A DNA stretch of 64,000 nt from Ralstonia sp. UNC404CL21Col (GTDB taxonomy: Bacteria > Pseudomonadota > Gammaproteobacteria > Burkholderiales > Burkholderiaceae), in assembly GCF_000620465.1 (NCBI RefSeq), contig NZ_JIBE01000003.1:1240001-1304000 (forward strand), in the 5' to 3' direction. Each line of letters opens with the position of its first letter. Position 1 is the stretch's first letter. The position numbers and the translations under genes were made by a program. Positions 1-9,196 of this stretch are shown here, piece by piece. Under the pieces are notes generated by a model that worked only from the letters and a program-made list of their open reading frames with translations, was not told the origin of the DNA and made no database searches.

Positions 1-1492
1 TGTCGCCGCTGCGCGCGTAGGCGAGTTCGACGAGCGGCACGTCCCGCGTCGGACCGGCCGGCCATGCAACCGATGCCGGCGCAACAGCGGATGCTTCCAG
101 CGCAGCGCCACCCGTCGGCACGGCGATGTCGAAGCCTTCCCCGCCCAGCAACGTCACGCGCGGCTGCACGCGCGCCCTGTCGATCAGGAAGGCGTATTGC
201 TTGATGGCCGGCACCACGCCTGGCCGCCCGCCGGCGCCGGTCGTGCCGGGCGCCCACGACGTGCCGGCCGGGGCGATTTCGCGCGCGAACAACTCCAACG
301 CCTCCTTGTTCGGATGCGTCACCGCCAGCCACATCACCGATTCAAAGCGGGGCGCGTCCGGCTGATGCGGCCCGAACAGATATGCCGAACCCAGCGTCTC
401 GATATGCGTTGCGCTGTAGTCCGGCAGGCCGAGCTGGCGGAACAGGCCACGCGTGCGCTCCAGAATCGCCTCGGCTGTGCGGCGCGCCTTGCGATCGGCA
501 TCGATGCCGACAACGGTGAGCTGACCCGTCGCGCGATAGCCGTCGGCATACGTTGCGCTCACCTTGTAATCGGGCGTCGGCGCGCGACCGCGTGCGCCGC
601 GCACTTCGACGCGATGCTCGCCGGCCTGCGTCATCGTCACGTGTGTGAAATCACAAACGACGTCGGGCAGCACATAGCGCGCGGGGTCGCCGATTTCGTA
701 GAGCAGCTGTTCGCCCACGGTCGCGGGCGTCACCAGCCCGCCCGTGCCCTCGGGCTTGGTGACGATGAAGCTGCCGTCGGCCCGGCATTCAGCGATCGGA
801 TAGCCGCTGTGCGCCCAGTCGGGCACGGCTTCCCAATCGGTGTGCAGGCCGCCCGCGCCTTGGCAGCCGCATTCAAGGATGTGTCCGGCGAGGCTGCCAG
901 CAGCGAGTCGATCGTAGTCGTCGATCGCCCAGCCGAAGTGGTGCATCAACGCGCCGAGCGTGACGGCGCTGTCGACGCACCGCCCCGTGATGACAACCTG
1001 CGCGCCGGCATCCAGCGCTGCCTTGATCGGCAATGCGCCGAGATACGCATTCGCGCTGACCACCTTGTCGGGCATGGGGCGGCCGCTTTGCAGCTCGCGC
1101 ACGCCTTCGTCGCGCAGCGTGGGCAGCAGCGGCGTGACGTCGTCGCCCTCCACAACGGCAATGCGCACGCTGACGCCCAGCTCAGCGGCCAACGCTTGCA
1201 GCGCCGCTGCGCATCCGCGCGGATTCACGCCGCCCGCGTTGGCGATGATGCGGATGTTCTGCGCCAGCGCATCCTTGAGCACCGCGCGCATCGCCACGCT
1301 CACAAAGTCGGTGGCGTAACCCAACTCGGGGTTTTTCATGCGGGCGCTGGCCAGCAGCGACATGGTCAGCTCGGCCAGGTAATCGAAAACGAGGAAGTCG
1401 ATGCGGCCGGAGGCCACCAGCTGCAGCGGCCCGGTCACGCTGTCGCCCCAGAAACCGCTGGCCCCGCCGATGGCAATGGTGTCCTTGCGCAT
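1..1492 (-). CDS. AtuA-like (DUF1446) protein, 3' end cut by window
   Basis: The reverse strand reads open from an ATG at 1492 to the window edge. It begins MRKDTIAIGGASGFWGDSV and continues into the glycine-rich N-terminal domain typical of the acyclic terpene utilisation AtuA family. AtuA proteins occur in acyl-CoA degradation operons (terpenoid or branched-chain acid catabolism), but their biochemical role is not settled. The start lies one base after the stop of the upstream enoyl-CoA hydratase, so the two are almost certainly translationally coupled. About 497 codons are visible and the stop is outside the window. Family assignment rests on the whole fold pattern, not on a catalytic motif. 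Confidence 0.8.
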   Translation of the reverse strand, partial: MRKDTIAIGGASGFWGDSVTGPLQLVASGRIDFLVFDYLAELTMSLLASARMKNPELGYATDFVSVAMRAVLKDALAQNIRIIANAGGVNPRGCAAALQALAAELGVSVRIAVVEGDDVTPLLPTLRDEGVRELQSGRPMPDKVVSANAYLGALPIKAALDAGAQVVITGRCVDSAVTLGALMHHFGWAIDDYDRLAAGSLAGHILECGCQGAGGLHTDWEAVPDWAHSGYPIAECRADGSFIVTKPEGTGGLVTPATVGEQLLYEIGDPARYVLPDVVCDFTHVTMTQAGEHRVEVRGARGRAPTPDYKVSATYADGYRATGQLTVVGIDADRKARRTAEAILERTRGLFRQLGLPDYSATHIETLGSAYLFGPHQPDAPRFESVMWLAVTHPNKEALELFAREIAPAGTSWAPGTTGAGGRPGVVPAIKQYAFLIDRARVQPRVTLLGGEGFDIAVPTGGAALEASAVAPASVAWPAGPTRDVPLVELAYARSGD

Positions 1493-1493
1493 G

Positions 1494-2267
1494 TCAGCGG
1501 CCCGTCCAGCTGGGCGTGCGCTTTTCGCGAAAGGCGGCCTGGCCTTCCTGCGCGTCTTCGGTCAGTGCAAACAGGCCGATCTGGCTTTCGGTAAAGGCCA
1601 TGGCCTGTTCGAAGCTGAGCTGCTCGACGTGCTTGAGCGTGTACAGGCCGCGCCGGATGGCCGACGGCGATTTGTCGACCAGCCGCGCGAGCAATGCGTC
1701 GACTACTGCATCCAGCGCTTCAGGCTCGGCGACTTCGTTGACGAGGCCGACTGCGAGCGCGCGGTCTGCGTTCATCGGTTCGCCCGTCAGGCAGAGTTCA
1801 TTGAGCACGCGACGTGGCAACTGGTGCTGCAGCACGGCCAGCACCTGCGCCGGAAACAGACCGACTTTCACTTCCGGGAGCCCGAACGTGGCGCGGCGGC
1901 TGGCCACCGCCAGATCGCACATCGCCAGCAAGCCCATGCCGCCCGCCATGCACGCGCCGTTCACGCGGGCGACGAGCGGCACGGTGCAGCGACGCGCCGC
2001 GCGAAACAGATCGGCAAGCGCCTGGTGCGGCTCGGAATAGTCGAAGCGGAACGATTGGCCGCTTTGCAGATCGGCCCCCGCACAGAAGGCGCGCGTACCG
2101 GCGCCGGTCAGCACCACGGCGCGCACGGCGGCGTCACGGCCGGCGTCGGCCAGCGCGGCAGTCAGCGCTTGCAGCACGGCGGCGTTGATCGCGTTGCGGC
2201 GGTCTTCGCGCTGAATGGTCAGCCACAGCGCTTGGCCGCGCCGCTCGATGAGGAGTTCCGGGTCCAT
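1494..2267 (-). CDS. Enoyl-CoA hydratase/isomerase family protein
   Basis: A crotonase-fold protein of 257 residues that probably hydrates or isomerises an enoyl-CoA in the pathway served by the downstream AtuA-like gene. Visible hallmarks are the oxyanion-hole segment GTRAFCAGADL near residue 60 and the second backbone NH loop VNGACMAGGMGLLAMCDLA near residue 110, followed by FGLPEVKVGLFP with the usual acidic residue. I chose the ATG at 2267 (MDPELLIERRG), which gives normal family length; an in-frame ATG at 2321 would add 18 residues of uncharacteristic sequence. It is the first visible gene of a leftward operon that continues out of the window. Confidence 0.88.
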   Translation of the reverse strand: MDPELLIERRGQALWLTIQREDRRNAINAAVLQALTAALADAGRDAAVRAVVLTGAGTRAFCAGADLQSGQSFRFDYSEPHQALADLFRAARRCTVPLVARVNGACMAGGMGLLAMCDLAVASRRATFGLPEVKVGLFPAQVLAVLQHQLPRRVLNELCLTGEPMNADRALAVGLVNEVAEPEALDAVVDALLARLVDKSPSAIRRGLYTLKHVEQLSFEQAMAFTESQIGLFALTEDAQEGQAAFREKRTPSWTGR

Positions 2268-2484
2268 GCTCACGCGACGCTCGCCTTGAAAGGGAATTCG
2301 GTTGGACAACCTGCCCGGCAATACTAAATCATTTGATTGAAAAAATGGAAGCGTTCGCGTGTCGCAGCGCTCAACAATTTTCTACAGCACGGCCGGAGCG
2401 CCGTAACCCCATGATTTATATGACGATCCCATTGCGGCCGTAAGCCATTCGCCAGCTGGAGCGTTGACTCGTTCACATGTAAAC

Positions 2485-2503
2485 GATAACAATTCTCATT
2501 TAC
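2485..2503 (+). promoter_or_regulatory. Fur box ahead of siderophore receptor
   Basis: The 19-mer GATAACAATTCTCATTTAC closely matches the Fur consensus (GATAATGATAATCATTATC). It lies 44 bp before the chosen start of the TonB-dependent receptor, so iron repression of the receptor, Sel1 and PiuC genes is expected. The site also argues against the upstream ATG at 2511, which would leave only 7 bp between operator and start. Confidence 0.85.
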
Positions 2504-2546
2504 AACAAACATGCGACGAAAACTTTCAGGGGAGTGTCACCACGTC

Positions 2547-4826
2547 ATGTCCGCAGCACAGATCGAACGCAAGCGCACCGAACATTCGGTGGTGGGTTAC
2601 CTGACCGGCGCAATGAGCTTCGCCGTGGCTTCAGCGCCGGCGCTGGCCGACACGAAGAAAGACGCCGTATCCGCCACCCTGCCCGAGCAGACCGTGACCG
2701 GCACCAACGGCTTCAAGGCGGATGCGGCCTCGGGCGGCAAATTCACCGCGCCGCTGCTCGATACGCCCAAGTCCGTCACGGTGATCCCCGCAGAGGTGTT
2801 GCAGGGCACCGGCTCCGTCACGCTCACCGAGGCGCTGCGCACGGTGCCGGGCATCGCGTTTGGCGCCGGCGAAGGCGGCAACCCCGTCGGCGATCGCCCG
2901 TTCATCCGCGGCTACGACGCGCAGGCCAGCACCTTCCTCGACGGGCTGCGCGACATCGGTGCGCAATCGCGCGAGATGTTCAACGTGGAATCGGTGGAAG
3001 TCATCAAGGGGCCGTCGGGCGCGTATGAAGGCCGCGGCGCGGCGGGCGGCGCGGTCAACATCGTCACAAAGACGCCGAAGCTGGAGCACTTCACCGAGGG
3101 CACGCTGTCAGTCGGCAACGCGGCGTACAAACGTGTCACAGCTGACGGCAATTACCAGATCGGCGAACACGCGGCGTTCCGCCTGAACGCGATGGCGCAC
3201 GACGCCGCCGTTGCCGGCCGCGACGTGACGAGCTTCAGCCGCTGGGGCATCGCACCGTCCATCGCCTTTGGGCTGGGCACGCCCACGCGGGCGACGCTGT
3301 CGTACTACCACCTGCAATCGAACGACACGCCGGACACCGGCATCCCGTACAACAACGGCACGTTCAACCGCCGCACCGACGGCCGCCTGCAGCTGTTCGC
3401 CGCCGGCGACGGCGCGCCCGTGAATGTCGACCGCAATGTCTATTACGGCCTGTCGCGCGACTTCCGCCGCGACCGCGCCGACATGGGCACCTTCACGCTG
3501 GAGCACGATGTGTCGAGCGCGTTGAAGCTGCGCAACACCACGCGCGTCGCCCGCACCAGCCAGGACACCCTCTGGACGCAGCCCGACGACAGCCAGGGCA
3601 ACATCTATTACGGCATGGTCTGGCGCCGCACCAATTCGCGCTATTCGGTGGCCAACACCGTTGCCAACCAGACGGAAGCGACCGGCAAGTTCGACACCGG
3701 CGGCCTCAAGCACAGCTACGCGGCGGGCCTGGAGTTCTCGCGCGAGCGCAGCCGCAACGACACCTACAACGTGGCCACCGGCAGCAACCGCTGCCCCAAC
3801 GGCATCGGCGCGGCGGGCGGCTACAACTGCGCGGATCTCTTCAACCCAAACCCGAACGACCCATGGGCCGGCAGCATCAAGCTCAGCAACAATCCGGCAG
3901 AGACGACCGTACGCACGCAATCGGCGTATGTGTTCGACACGATCGAGCTGTCGCCGCGGTGGCAAGTCAACGGCGGGCTGCGCTTTGATCGCTATTCGGC
4001 ATCGGCCACCACGTCGGCGAATGCGCAAGGCGTGCGTTCGAGCTTCTCGCGCGATGACAACCTGCTGAACTATCAGCTCGGCCTGGTGTTCAAGCCTGCG
4101 CAGAACGGCAGCATCTATCTGGCGTACGGCACATCGTCGACACCATCGGGGTCGGTGGCGGGCCAGGGCGCCGATACCAGCGCGCTCACGCCGGACCGCT
4201 CGGGCAATCGCGGCGACGTGCTCGCTCCGGAAAAGAACCGCGCCTACGAACTCGGCACCAAGTGGCACGTGCTCGACAGCAAGCTGGCACTGACGGCCGC
4301 GATCTTCCGGATCGAGACGACCAACGCCCGCATCGTGCAGCAGGACGGCACCGCCGCCATGGCGGGCAACAAGCGCGTCGATGGCTTCGAGCTGGGCTGG
4401 TCGGGCGCGCTGACCAACCGCTGGCAGGTGTTCGGCGGTTACACGTATCTGAAGAGCGAGCTGCGCAACAACGGCGGCGCGGGCGCAGCCTTTGGCGGCA
4501 CCAACGGTACGGCCTTCCCCAACACGCCGAAGAACAGCTTCAGCCTGTGGACGACGTATCAGCCGATGCCGAAACTCACCCTGGGCGGCGGCGCGTACTA
4601 CGTCTCGAAGGTGTGGGGCAGCGCCAACCCCGCCAACCCGAAGTGGGTGCCGGCCTACTGGCGCTTTGACGCCATGGCCGCGTACCGCATCGACAAGCAC
4701 ACCACCCTGCAGCTGAATGTGCAGAACGTGTTCGACAAGGTGTACTTCAACCAGGCGTATGCATCGCACTACGCATCGCTGGCACCGGGCCGCACGGCCA
4801 TCCTGACGCTGGGCATCCGCTACTGA
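2547..4826 (+). CDS. TonB-dependent catecholate-type siderophore receptor
   Basis: An outer-membrane ferri-siderophore importer of 759 residues, Fiu/PiuA-like. After a signal peptide ending near SAPALA, the plug domain shows LLDTPKSVTVIP, DRPFIRGYDAQAS and VEVIKGPSGAYEGRGAAGG. A long beta-barrel follows, ending LTLGIRY with the terminal aromatic residue needed for outer-membrane insertion. The ATG at 2547 (MSAAQIERKR) follows an AGGGGAG ribosome site at 2528-2534. An ATG at 2511 is in frame but nearly abuts the Fur box. The stop overlaps the start of the Sel1 gene, and a PiuC-type dioxygenase follows, the usual PiuA-PiuC arrangement. The exact siderophore cannot be read from sequence. Confidence 0.93.
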   Translation: MSAAQIERKRTEHSVVGYLTGAMSFAVASAPALADTKKDAVSATLPEQTVTGTNGFKADAASGGKFTAPLLDTPKSVTVIPAEVLQGTGSVTLTEALRTVPGIAFGAGEGGNPVGDRPFIRGYDAQASTFLDGLRDIGAQSREMFNVESVEVIKGPSGAYEGRGAAGGAVNIVTKTPKLEHFTEGTLSVGNAAYKRVTADGNYQIGEHAAFRLNAMAHDAAVAGRDVTSFSRWGIAPSIAFGLGTPTRATLSYYHLQSNDTPDTGIPYNNGTFNRRTDGRLQLFAAGDGAPVNVDRNVYYGLSRDFRRDRADMGTFTLEHDVSSALKLRNTTRVARTSQDTLWTQPDDSQGNIYYGMVWRRTNSRYSVANTVANQTEATGKFDTGGLKHSYAAGLEFSRERSRNDTYNVATGSNRCPNGIGAAGGYNCADLFNPNPNDPWAGSIKLSNNPAETTVRTQSAYVFDTIELSPRWQVNGGLRFDRYSASATTSANAQGVRSSFSRDDNLLNYQLGLVFKPAQNGSIYLAYGTSSTPSGSVAGQGADTSALTPDRSGNRGDVLAPEKNRAYELGTKWHVLDSKLALTAAIFRIETTNARIVQQDGTAAMAGNKRVDGFELGWSGALTNRWQVFGGYTYLKSELRNNGGAGAAFGGTNGTAFPNTPKNSFSLWTTYQPMPKLTLGGGAYYVSKVWGSANPANPKWVPAYWRFDAMAAYRIDKHTTLQLNVQNVFDKVYFNQAYASHYASLAPGRTAILTLGIRY

Positions 4827-5596
4827 TGCCGGCTGACGCTGCAACCGCCACAGCCGCTGTCGCCGCCACAGCCGACGCGGCGGTGGTCGATGCCATCCAC
4901 GCCGTGCTGACCGGCCCCGCCGACCGCGCCGCGCGCTGGCTGGCGGCAGCCGCCCAGCGCGGGCACACGGAAGCGCAGGCCATCTTCGGCCAATGGCTGC
5001 TCGATGGCCGCGGTGTTAAACGCAACCCCGGCGAAGCGCTGTTCTGGTTCAAAACAGCCGCCCTGTCTGGCCACGCGATGGCCGCCAACATGCTGGGCCG
5101 CTGCTATGAGCACGGCTGGGGCACGCCCGCCTGCGACAAGACCGCCACGCACTGGTACGCCCGCGCCGCCGATGCCGGCCTCGACTGGGGTCAGTACAAC
5201 TACGCGACGCAGTTGCAACTCGGGCGCGGCATCCCGGCGGACCGCGCCCGCGCGTTTGCGCTCTTTCAGGCCGCGGCCGCGCAAGGGCACGCCAAGTCGA
5301 TCAACGTGCTGGGCGGCTTCTATGAAGACGGCTGGGAGGTCGAGGCCGATCCCGCGATGGCCCTGCGCTGCTATGTGCGTGCCGCAGAGGGCGGCGACTT
5401 CCGCGGCCAGTTCAACGCAGCGCGCCTGCTCGCACTCGCCAACCGCCCGGACGAGGCCCTCACCTGGATGCAAGCCGTGCCGCGCACCGCCACACCCGCC
5501 TTCCTCGCGAAGGCGCATGACTTTCTCGCCGGCCATCCCGATGCGCGTCTGCGTGCGCTGGCCTGCGTGCTGAACACCCCATCGCCATGTTGCTGA
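4826..5596 (+). CDS. Sel1-like repeat protein of iron operon
   Basis: A 256-residue protein made of tandem Sel1-like repeats, alpha/alpha units that act as protein-protein interaction scaffolds. Repeat signatures include [53 protein letters not shown] and [19 protein letters not shown]. No convincing signal peptide is visible. It starts in a TGATG overlap with the receptor stop and its own 3' end overlaps the dioxygenase by 10 bp, so all three are one operon. The partner is unknown; context suggests a role in siderophore uptake or in the dioxygenase step. Confidence 0.88.
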   Translation: MPADAATATAAVAATADAAVVDAIHAVLTGPADRAARWLAAAAQRGHTEAQAIFGQWLLDGRGVKRNPGEALFWFKTAALSGHAMAANMLGRCYEHGWGTPACDKTATHWYARAADAGLDWGQYNYATQLQLGRGIPADRARAFALFQAAAAQGHAKSINVLGGFYEDGWEVEADPAMALRCYVRAAEGGDFRGQFNAARLLALANRPDEALTWMQAVPRTATPAFLAKAHDFLAGHPDARLRALACVLNTPSPCC

Positions 5597-6270
5597 AGAT
5601 TCCCGCCGTCCTCACGAAGGAACAGGTCGCGCACTGCCGCGCCACGATCGACGCTGCCGAGTGGGTAGACGGCAAGGTCACGGCCGGCGCGCAGTCCGGC
5701 CAGGTGAAGCACAACATGCAGCTGCCCGAAGGCTCGCCGGCTGCGCGCAAGGTCGGCACCTTGATTCAGGATGCGCTGTCTGCCAATACGCTGTTCTTTT
5801 CGGCCGCGTTGCCGCTCAAGGTCTTTCCGCCGCTGTTCAACCGCTACGCGGGCGGCCAGACCTTCGGCAACCACGTCGACAACGCCGTGCGGCATCTGCG
5901 CGGCACGGATTTCCGTATCCGCAGCGACCTCTCCTGCACGCTGTTCCTGAGCGAGCCCGAAGACTACGACGGCGGCGAACTCATCATCGACGACACATTC
6001 GGCGAACACCGCGTCAAGCTCGCAGCCGGCGACATGGTGCTCTACCCCAGCAGCAGCCTGCACCGCGTGACGCCGGTGACGCGCGGTGCGCGCGTGTGCT
6101 CGTTCTTCTGGCTGCAGAGCATGGTGCGCAGCGATGCGCATCGCACGCTGCTGTTCCAGATGGATACGGAACTGCAGCGGCTGATGGGGTTGCTGGGGCA
6201 GGACGATTCGTCCGTCATTGCGCTGACGGGGACGTATCACAACCTGCTGCGCGAATGGGCTGAAGCGTAG
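5587..6270 (+). CDS. piuC: Fe(II)/2-oxoglutarate-dependent dioxygenase, PiuC type
   Basis: A 227-residue member of the PiuC/YbiX hydroxylase family, routinely encoded beside Fiu/PiuA receptors. The iron-binding HxD pair is visible in GNHVDNAVR near residue 97 and the distal His in [18 protein letters not shown] near residue 160, whose arginine should bind 2-oxoglutarate. The substrate is not established for the family; modification of an imported siderophore is a reasonable inference. The start ATG lies inside the end of the Sel1 gene, which implies translational coupling and shared Fur control. Confidence 0.92.
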   Translation: MLLKIPAVLTKEQVAHCRATIDAAEWVDGKVTAGAQSGQVKHNMQLPEGSPAARKVGTLIQDALSANTLFFSAALPLKVFPPLFNRYAGGQTFGNHVDNAVRHLRGTDFRIRSDLSCTLFLSEPEDYDGGELIIDDTFGEHRVKLAAGDMVLYPSSSLHRVTPVTRGARVCSFFWLQSMVRSDAHRTLLFQMDTELQRLMGLLGQDDSSVIALTGTYHNLLREWAEA

Positions 6271-6289
6271 ACAGCCGCCTCAGGCCGCC

Positions 6290-7216
6290 TCAGGCGAAGT
6301 ACGCGCGCATCTCCTTGAGCAGCGCTTCCGGCGCCTCTTCCGGCACGTAATGCCCGCATGGCACCGTGCCGCCGCTCACGTCGTCCGCCACGGCTTTCCA
6401 CAACTCCAGCGGCTTGAAGCACCGTTGGATCACGCCGTGCTCGCCCCACAGCACACGCAGCGGCACGCTCACGCGCTTGCCTGCGTCGCGGTCGGCGCGA
6501 TCATGTTCGAGGTCGATGGTGGCGGCGGCACGGTAGTCCTCGCACATGGCGTGCACGCACGCCGGTTCGCGCATGGCAGCGGCGTAGGTCGCCATCGCTT
6601 CGGGTGCGAACGGTTCCAGCCCCGCGTGGCGCAGGCCCATCAGTTTGCCGATGTAGAAATCGGGCGTGGCGTTGATCAGCGTCTCTGGAAACGGCGACGG
6701 CTGGATCAGGAAGAACCAATGCCAGTAGGCAGACGCAAACGCCATGTCGGTGTTTTCGTACATCGCCAGCGTGGGGGCGATGTCGAGCAGCATGGCGCGC
6801 TCGACGTGGAGGGGATGATCGACACACAGGCGATGCGCCACCCGCGCCCCGCGGTCATGCGCACACAGCCGGAAGCGGCCAAAACCGAGCGCGCGCATCA
6901 CCTCCACCTGGTCCTGCGCCATGGTGCGCTTGCTGTATTCCGCATGCCGGGCGCTTCCGGCCGGTTTGGACGAGGCGCCATAGCCGCGCAGATCGGTCGC
7001 AACGACCGTGTAATCGTGCGCCAGCTCGCGCGCCACCTTATGCCAGATCACATGGCTTTGCGGATGGCCATGCAGCAACAGCAGCGGCGGGCCGCTCCCG
7101 CCGATCACCCCCGCGATCTCCACCCCGTTGGCCATCTGGCGGAACGGACGAAAGCCGGGAAACAGCGCGGCATCTGCGGCAGCGGTGGCGGCATCGATGG
7201 AAAGCGGCGTGGTCAT
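6290..7216 (-). CDS. Alpha/beta hydrolase, haloacetate dehalogenase-like
   Basis: A 308-residue alpha/beta hydrolase whose nucleophile elbow reads CAHDRGARVAHRL, with Asp in place of the usual Ser. That is the signature of haloalkane and fluoroacetate dehalogenases. Other family marks are LLLLHGHPQSHVIWH (oxyanion region), DLRGYGASSKP, LDIAPTLAMYE, the substrate-pocket segment YWHWFFLIQPSPFPETLI, and GHYVPEEAPEAL carrying the catalytic His. The start at 7216 gives MTTPLSIDAA; an in-frame ATG at 7363 would add residues without family character. The role is probably hydrolysis of a 2-haloacid, though epoxide hydrolases can look similar. It is transcribed away from a DJ-1/PfpI gene. Confidence 0.85.
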   Translation of the reverse strand: MTTPLSIDAATAAADAALFPGFRPFRQMANGVEIAGVIGGSGPPLLLLHGHPQSHVIWHKVARELAHDYTVVATDLRGYGASSKPAGSARHAEYSKRTMAQDQVEVMRALGFGRFRLCAHDRGARVAHRLCVDHPLHVERAMLLDIAPTLAMYENTDMAFASAYWHWFFLIQPSPFPETLINATPDFYIGKLMGLRHAGLEPFAPEAMATYAAAMREPACVHAMCEDYRAAATIDLEHDRADRDAGKRVSVPLRVLWGEHGVIQRCFKPLELWKAVADDVSGGTVPCGHYVPEEAPEALLKEMRAYFA

Positions 7217-7353
7217 GCGGGTCTCCGGTGATCGGTCGTGGTTGAAGTGATGCGTGGCGAATGCTCCGCATGCTAGCGCAGAGCGGGCACGCGCGTTGCG
7301 GAACCCTCCACTGCCGTTTTCTTCTTTTGATTTCCCCTGACAAGGAGTTCGCC

Positions 7354-7902
7354 ATGACCCCATTGCATGACATGCGCATCGCCATTCTCGTCGACGACCT
7401 GTTCGAGCAGGCCGAGCTGGCCAGCCCCAAGCAGGCGCTGGAAGGCGCCGGTGCCACGGTCAGCATCATTGCGCCGAAAGGCCCCAGCGTGACGGGCCTG
7501 AACCACGCCGACAAGGGCGATACGTTCAAAGTGGACCTGACGCTGGACCAGGCCAAGGCAGACGACTTCGACGGCCTGGTGCTGCCCGGCGGCGTCTTCA
7601 ACGCCGACGCACTGCGCGTCGTGCCGGCCGCACAGGCATTCGTGAAAGCGTTCGAGCGCGCGCAAAAGCCCATCGCCGTGATCTGCCACGGGCCGTGGCT
7701 GATGGTGTCTGCCGGACTGGTGCGAGGGCGCACGCTGACGAGCTGGCCGACGCTGCAGGACGACATCCGCAATGCCGGCGGCCTGTGGGTCGACCGTGAG
7801 GTGGTGACCGACCGCAACTGGGTCAGCAGCCGCAAACCCGATGACCTGCCCGCCTTCAACCGCACCTTCATCGAACTGCTCGCGCAGCACGCCCACGTCT
7901 GA
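7354..7902 (+). CDS. DJ-1/PfpI family protein (glyoxalase/protease type)
   Basis: A 182-residue single-domain class I glutamine-amidotransferase-like protein. The nucleophile elbow is AVICHGPWLMVSAG near residue 108 (Cys-His-Gly), and the upstream acidic residue sits in DDLFEQAELASPKQAL. The family includes PfpI/YhbO-type proteins linked to stress survival and glyoxal detoxification, and the exact activity here is open. The ATG at 7354 follows AAGGAG at 7342-7347; sequence upstream in the same frame is not conserved-looking. It is divergent from the dehalogenase-like gene. Confidence 0.9.
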   Translation: MTPLHDMRIAILVDDLFEQAELASPKQALEGAGATVSIIAPKGPSVTGLNHADKGDTFKVDLTLDQAKADDFDGLVLPGGVFNADALRVVPAAQAFVKAFERAQKPIAVICHGPWLMVSAGLVRGRTLTSWPTLQDDIRNAGGLWVDREVVTDRNWVSSRKPDDLPAFNRTFIELLAQHAHV

Positions 7903-8002
7903 GCCCGGTGGGTGGACCGCGCACGGCGGGGTGTGGGATCGTTCCTATAATCGAACGACATGCTCTGCCCTGTTGTGCCGGTTTGCCAAACCAGGAGACG
8001 CC

Positions 8003-8986
8003 ATGCCCGCCGCCAAGCATCTGCCGCCCGCACTGCAGCACCTGACGCTGCCCGTGATCGGGTCACCGATGTTCATCGTCAGCTATCCGGAACTGGTGTT
8101 GGCGCAATGCAAGGCCGGCATCGTCGGGGCGTTTCCAGCGCTCAATGCGCGCCCGGCGGAGGTGCTGGACGACTGGCTCACGCAGATGAACGCGGAACTG
8201 GCGGCGTACCGCACCGCGCATCCGGACAAGGTGGTGGGGCCGATCGCCGTCAATCAAATCGTGCACCACTCAAACGCGCGGCTGGAGCAGGACGTGGCCA
8301 CGTGCGTCAAGCACAAGGTGCCGATCTTCATCACGTCGCTGCGTGCGCCGGTCAAGGAAATCCTCGATGCCGTGCACAGCTACGGCGGCATCGTGCTGCA
8401 CGACGTGATCAATCTGCGCCATGCCGAAAAGGCGTTGGAAGCCGGCGTCGACGGCCTGATTCTGGTCGCCGCCGGCGCGGGCGGGCATGCCGGAACGCTC
8501 TCGCCGTTCGCGCTCGTTGGCGAGGTGCGGCGCATCTTCGACGGGCCGATCGCGCTGTCGGGCGCAATCGCCACGGGCGATGCCATCCTCGCTGCGCAGG
8601 CCATGGGCGCCGACCTTGCCTATATCGGCACGCGCTTCATCGCCAGCCAGGAAGCCCACGCGGCCGAAAGCTACAAGCAAGCCATCGTGCGCGCGGCCGC
8701 GTCGGACATTGTCTACACCAACCTCTTTACCGGCGTGCACGGCAACTACATCCGCGAAAGCATCGAACTGGCCGGCCTGGACCCGGCGGCCCTGCCCGAA
8801 GCTGACAAATCGAAGATGAATTTTGGCGACGGCAGTTCGCGCGCCAAGGCCTGGAAAGACATCTGGGGAGCCGGCCAGGGTGTCGGGCAGATTGCCGATC
8901 TGCCGCCCGCCGCCGAAATCGTGGCGCGCATGAAAGCCGAGTACGACGCTGCAAAGTTGCGTCTCGCGCTGCACCTGCGCCTGTGA
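8003..8986 (+). CDS. Nitronate monooxygenase family flavoprotein
   Basis: A 327-residue TIM-barrel FMN enzyme of the nitronate monooxygenase (2-nitropropane dioxygenase) family, which oxidises nitronates such as propionate 3-nitronate. Visible segments are LPVIGSPMFIVSYPELV at the N-terminus, GLILVAAGAGGHAGTLSPFAL near residue 160 with the catalytic His, and ALSGAIATGDAILAAQAMGADLAYIGTRF for FMN phosphate binding. The ATG at 8003 follows CAGGAGACG. It stands alone between the DJ-1 gene and the DUF1254 lipoprotein. Related TIM-barrel oxidoreductases are the only real alternative. Confidence 0.88.
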   Translation: MPAAKHLPPALQHLTLPVIGSPMFIVSYPELVLAQCKAGIVGAFPALNARPAEVLDDWLTQMNAELAAYRTAHPDKVVGPIAVNQIVHHSNARLEQDVATCVKHKVPIFITSLRAPVKEILDAVHSYGGIVLHDVINLRHAEKALEAGVDGLILVAAGAGGHAGTLSPFALVGEVRRIFDGPIALSGAIATGDAILAAQAMGADLAYIGTRFIASQEAHAAESYKQAIVRAAASDIVYTNLFTGVHGNYIRESIELAGLDPAALPEADKSKMNFGDGSSRAKAWKDIWGAGQGVGQIADLPPAAEIVARMKAEYDAAKLRLALHLRL

Positions 8987-9196
8987 AACGCGCCTGCGCC
9001 AAGCCATGCGTGCGTGCCCCGCTGCACTTCAATTGACTTGCGCTGGCGGCGCTTCTACATTCCAAAGATTCATGACACGACATGCGCGGGGCTGCAGGAT
9101 CGGCCACCGCGCAACCGTATGCGCAAGCATCCTTGGGGGGATGACCGACAGGCGTCTGCTTTCCTGTTGCGCGCACCGACGACAAAGGAGAACAAG

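Noticed and set aside
2324-2512. 62-codon reverse-strand frame upstream of the TonB receptor
   Set aside because: It spans the Fur box and promoter region, has no ribosome site and no homologous look.
3108-4844. 578-codon open frame antisense to the TonB receptor
   Set aside because: Shadow of a conserved receptor gene; no signal, motif or operon partner.
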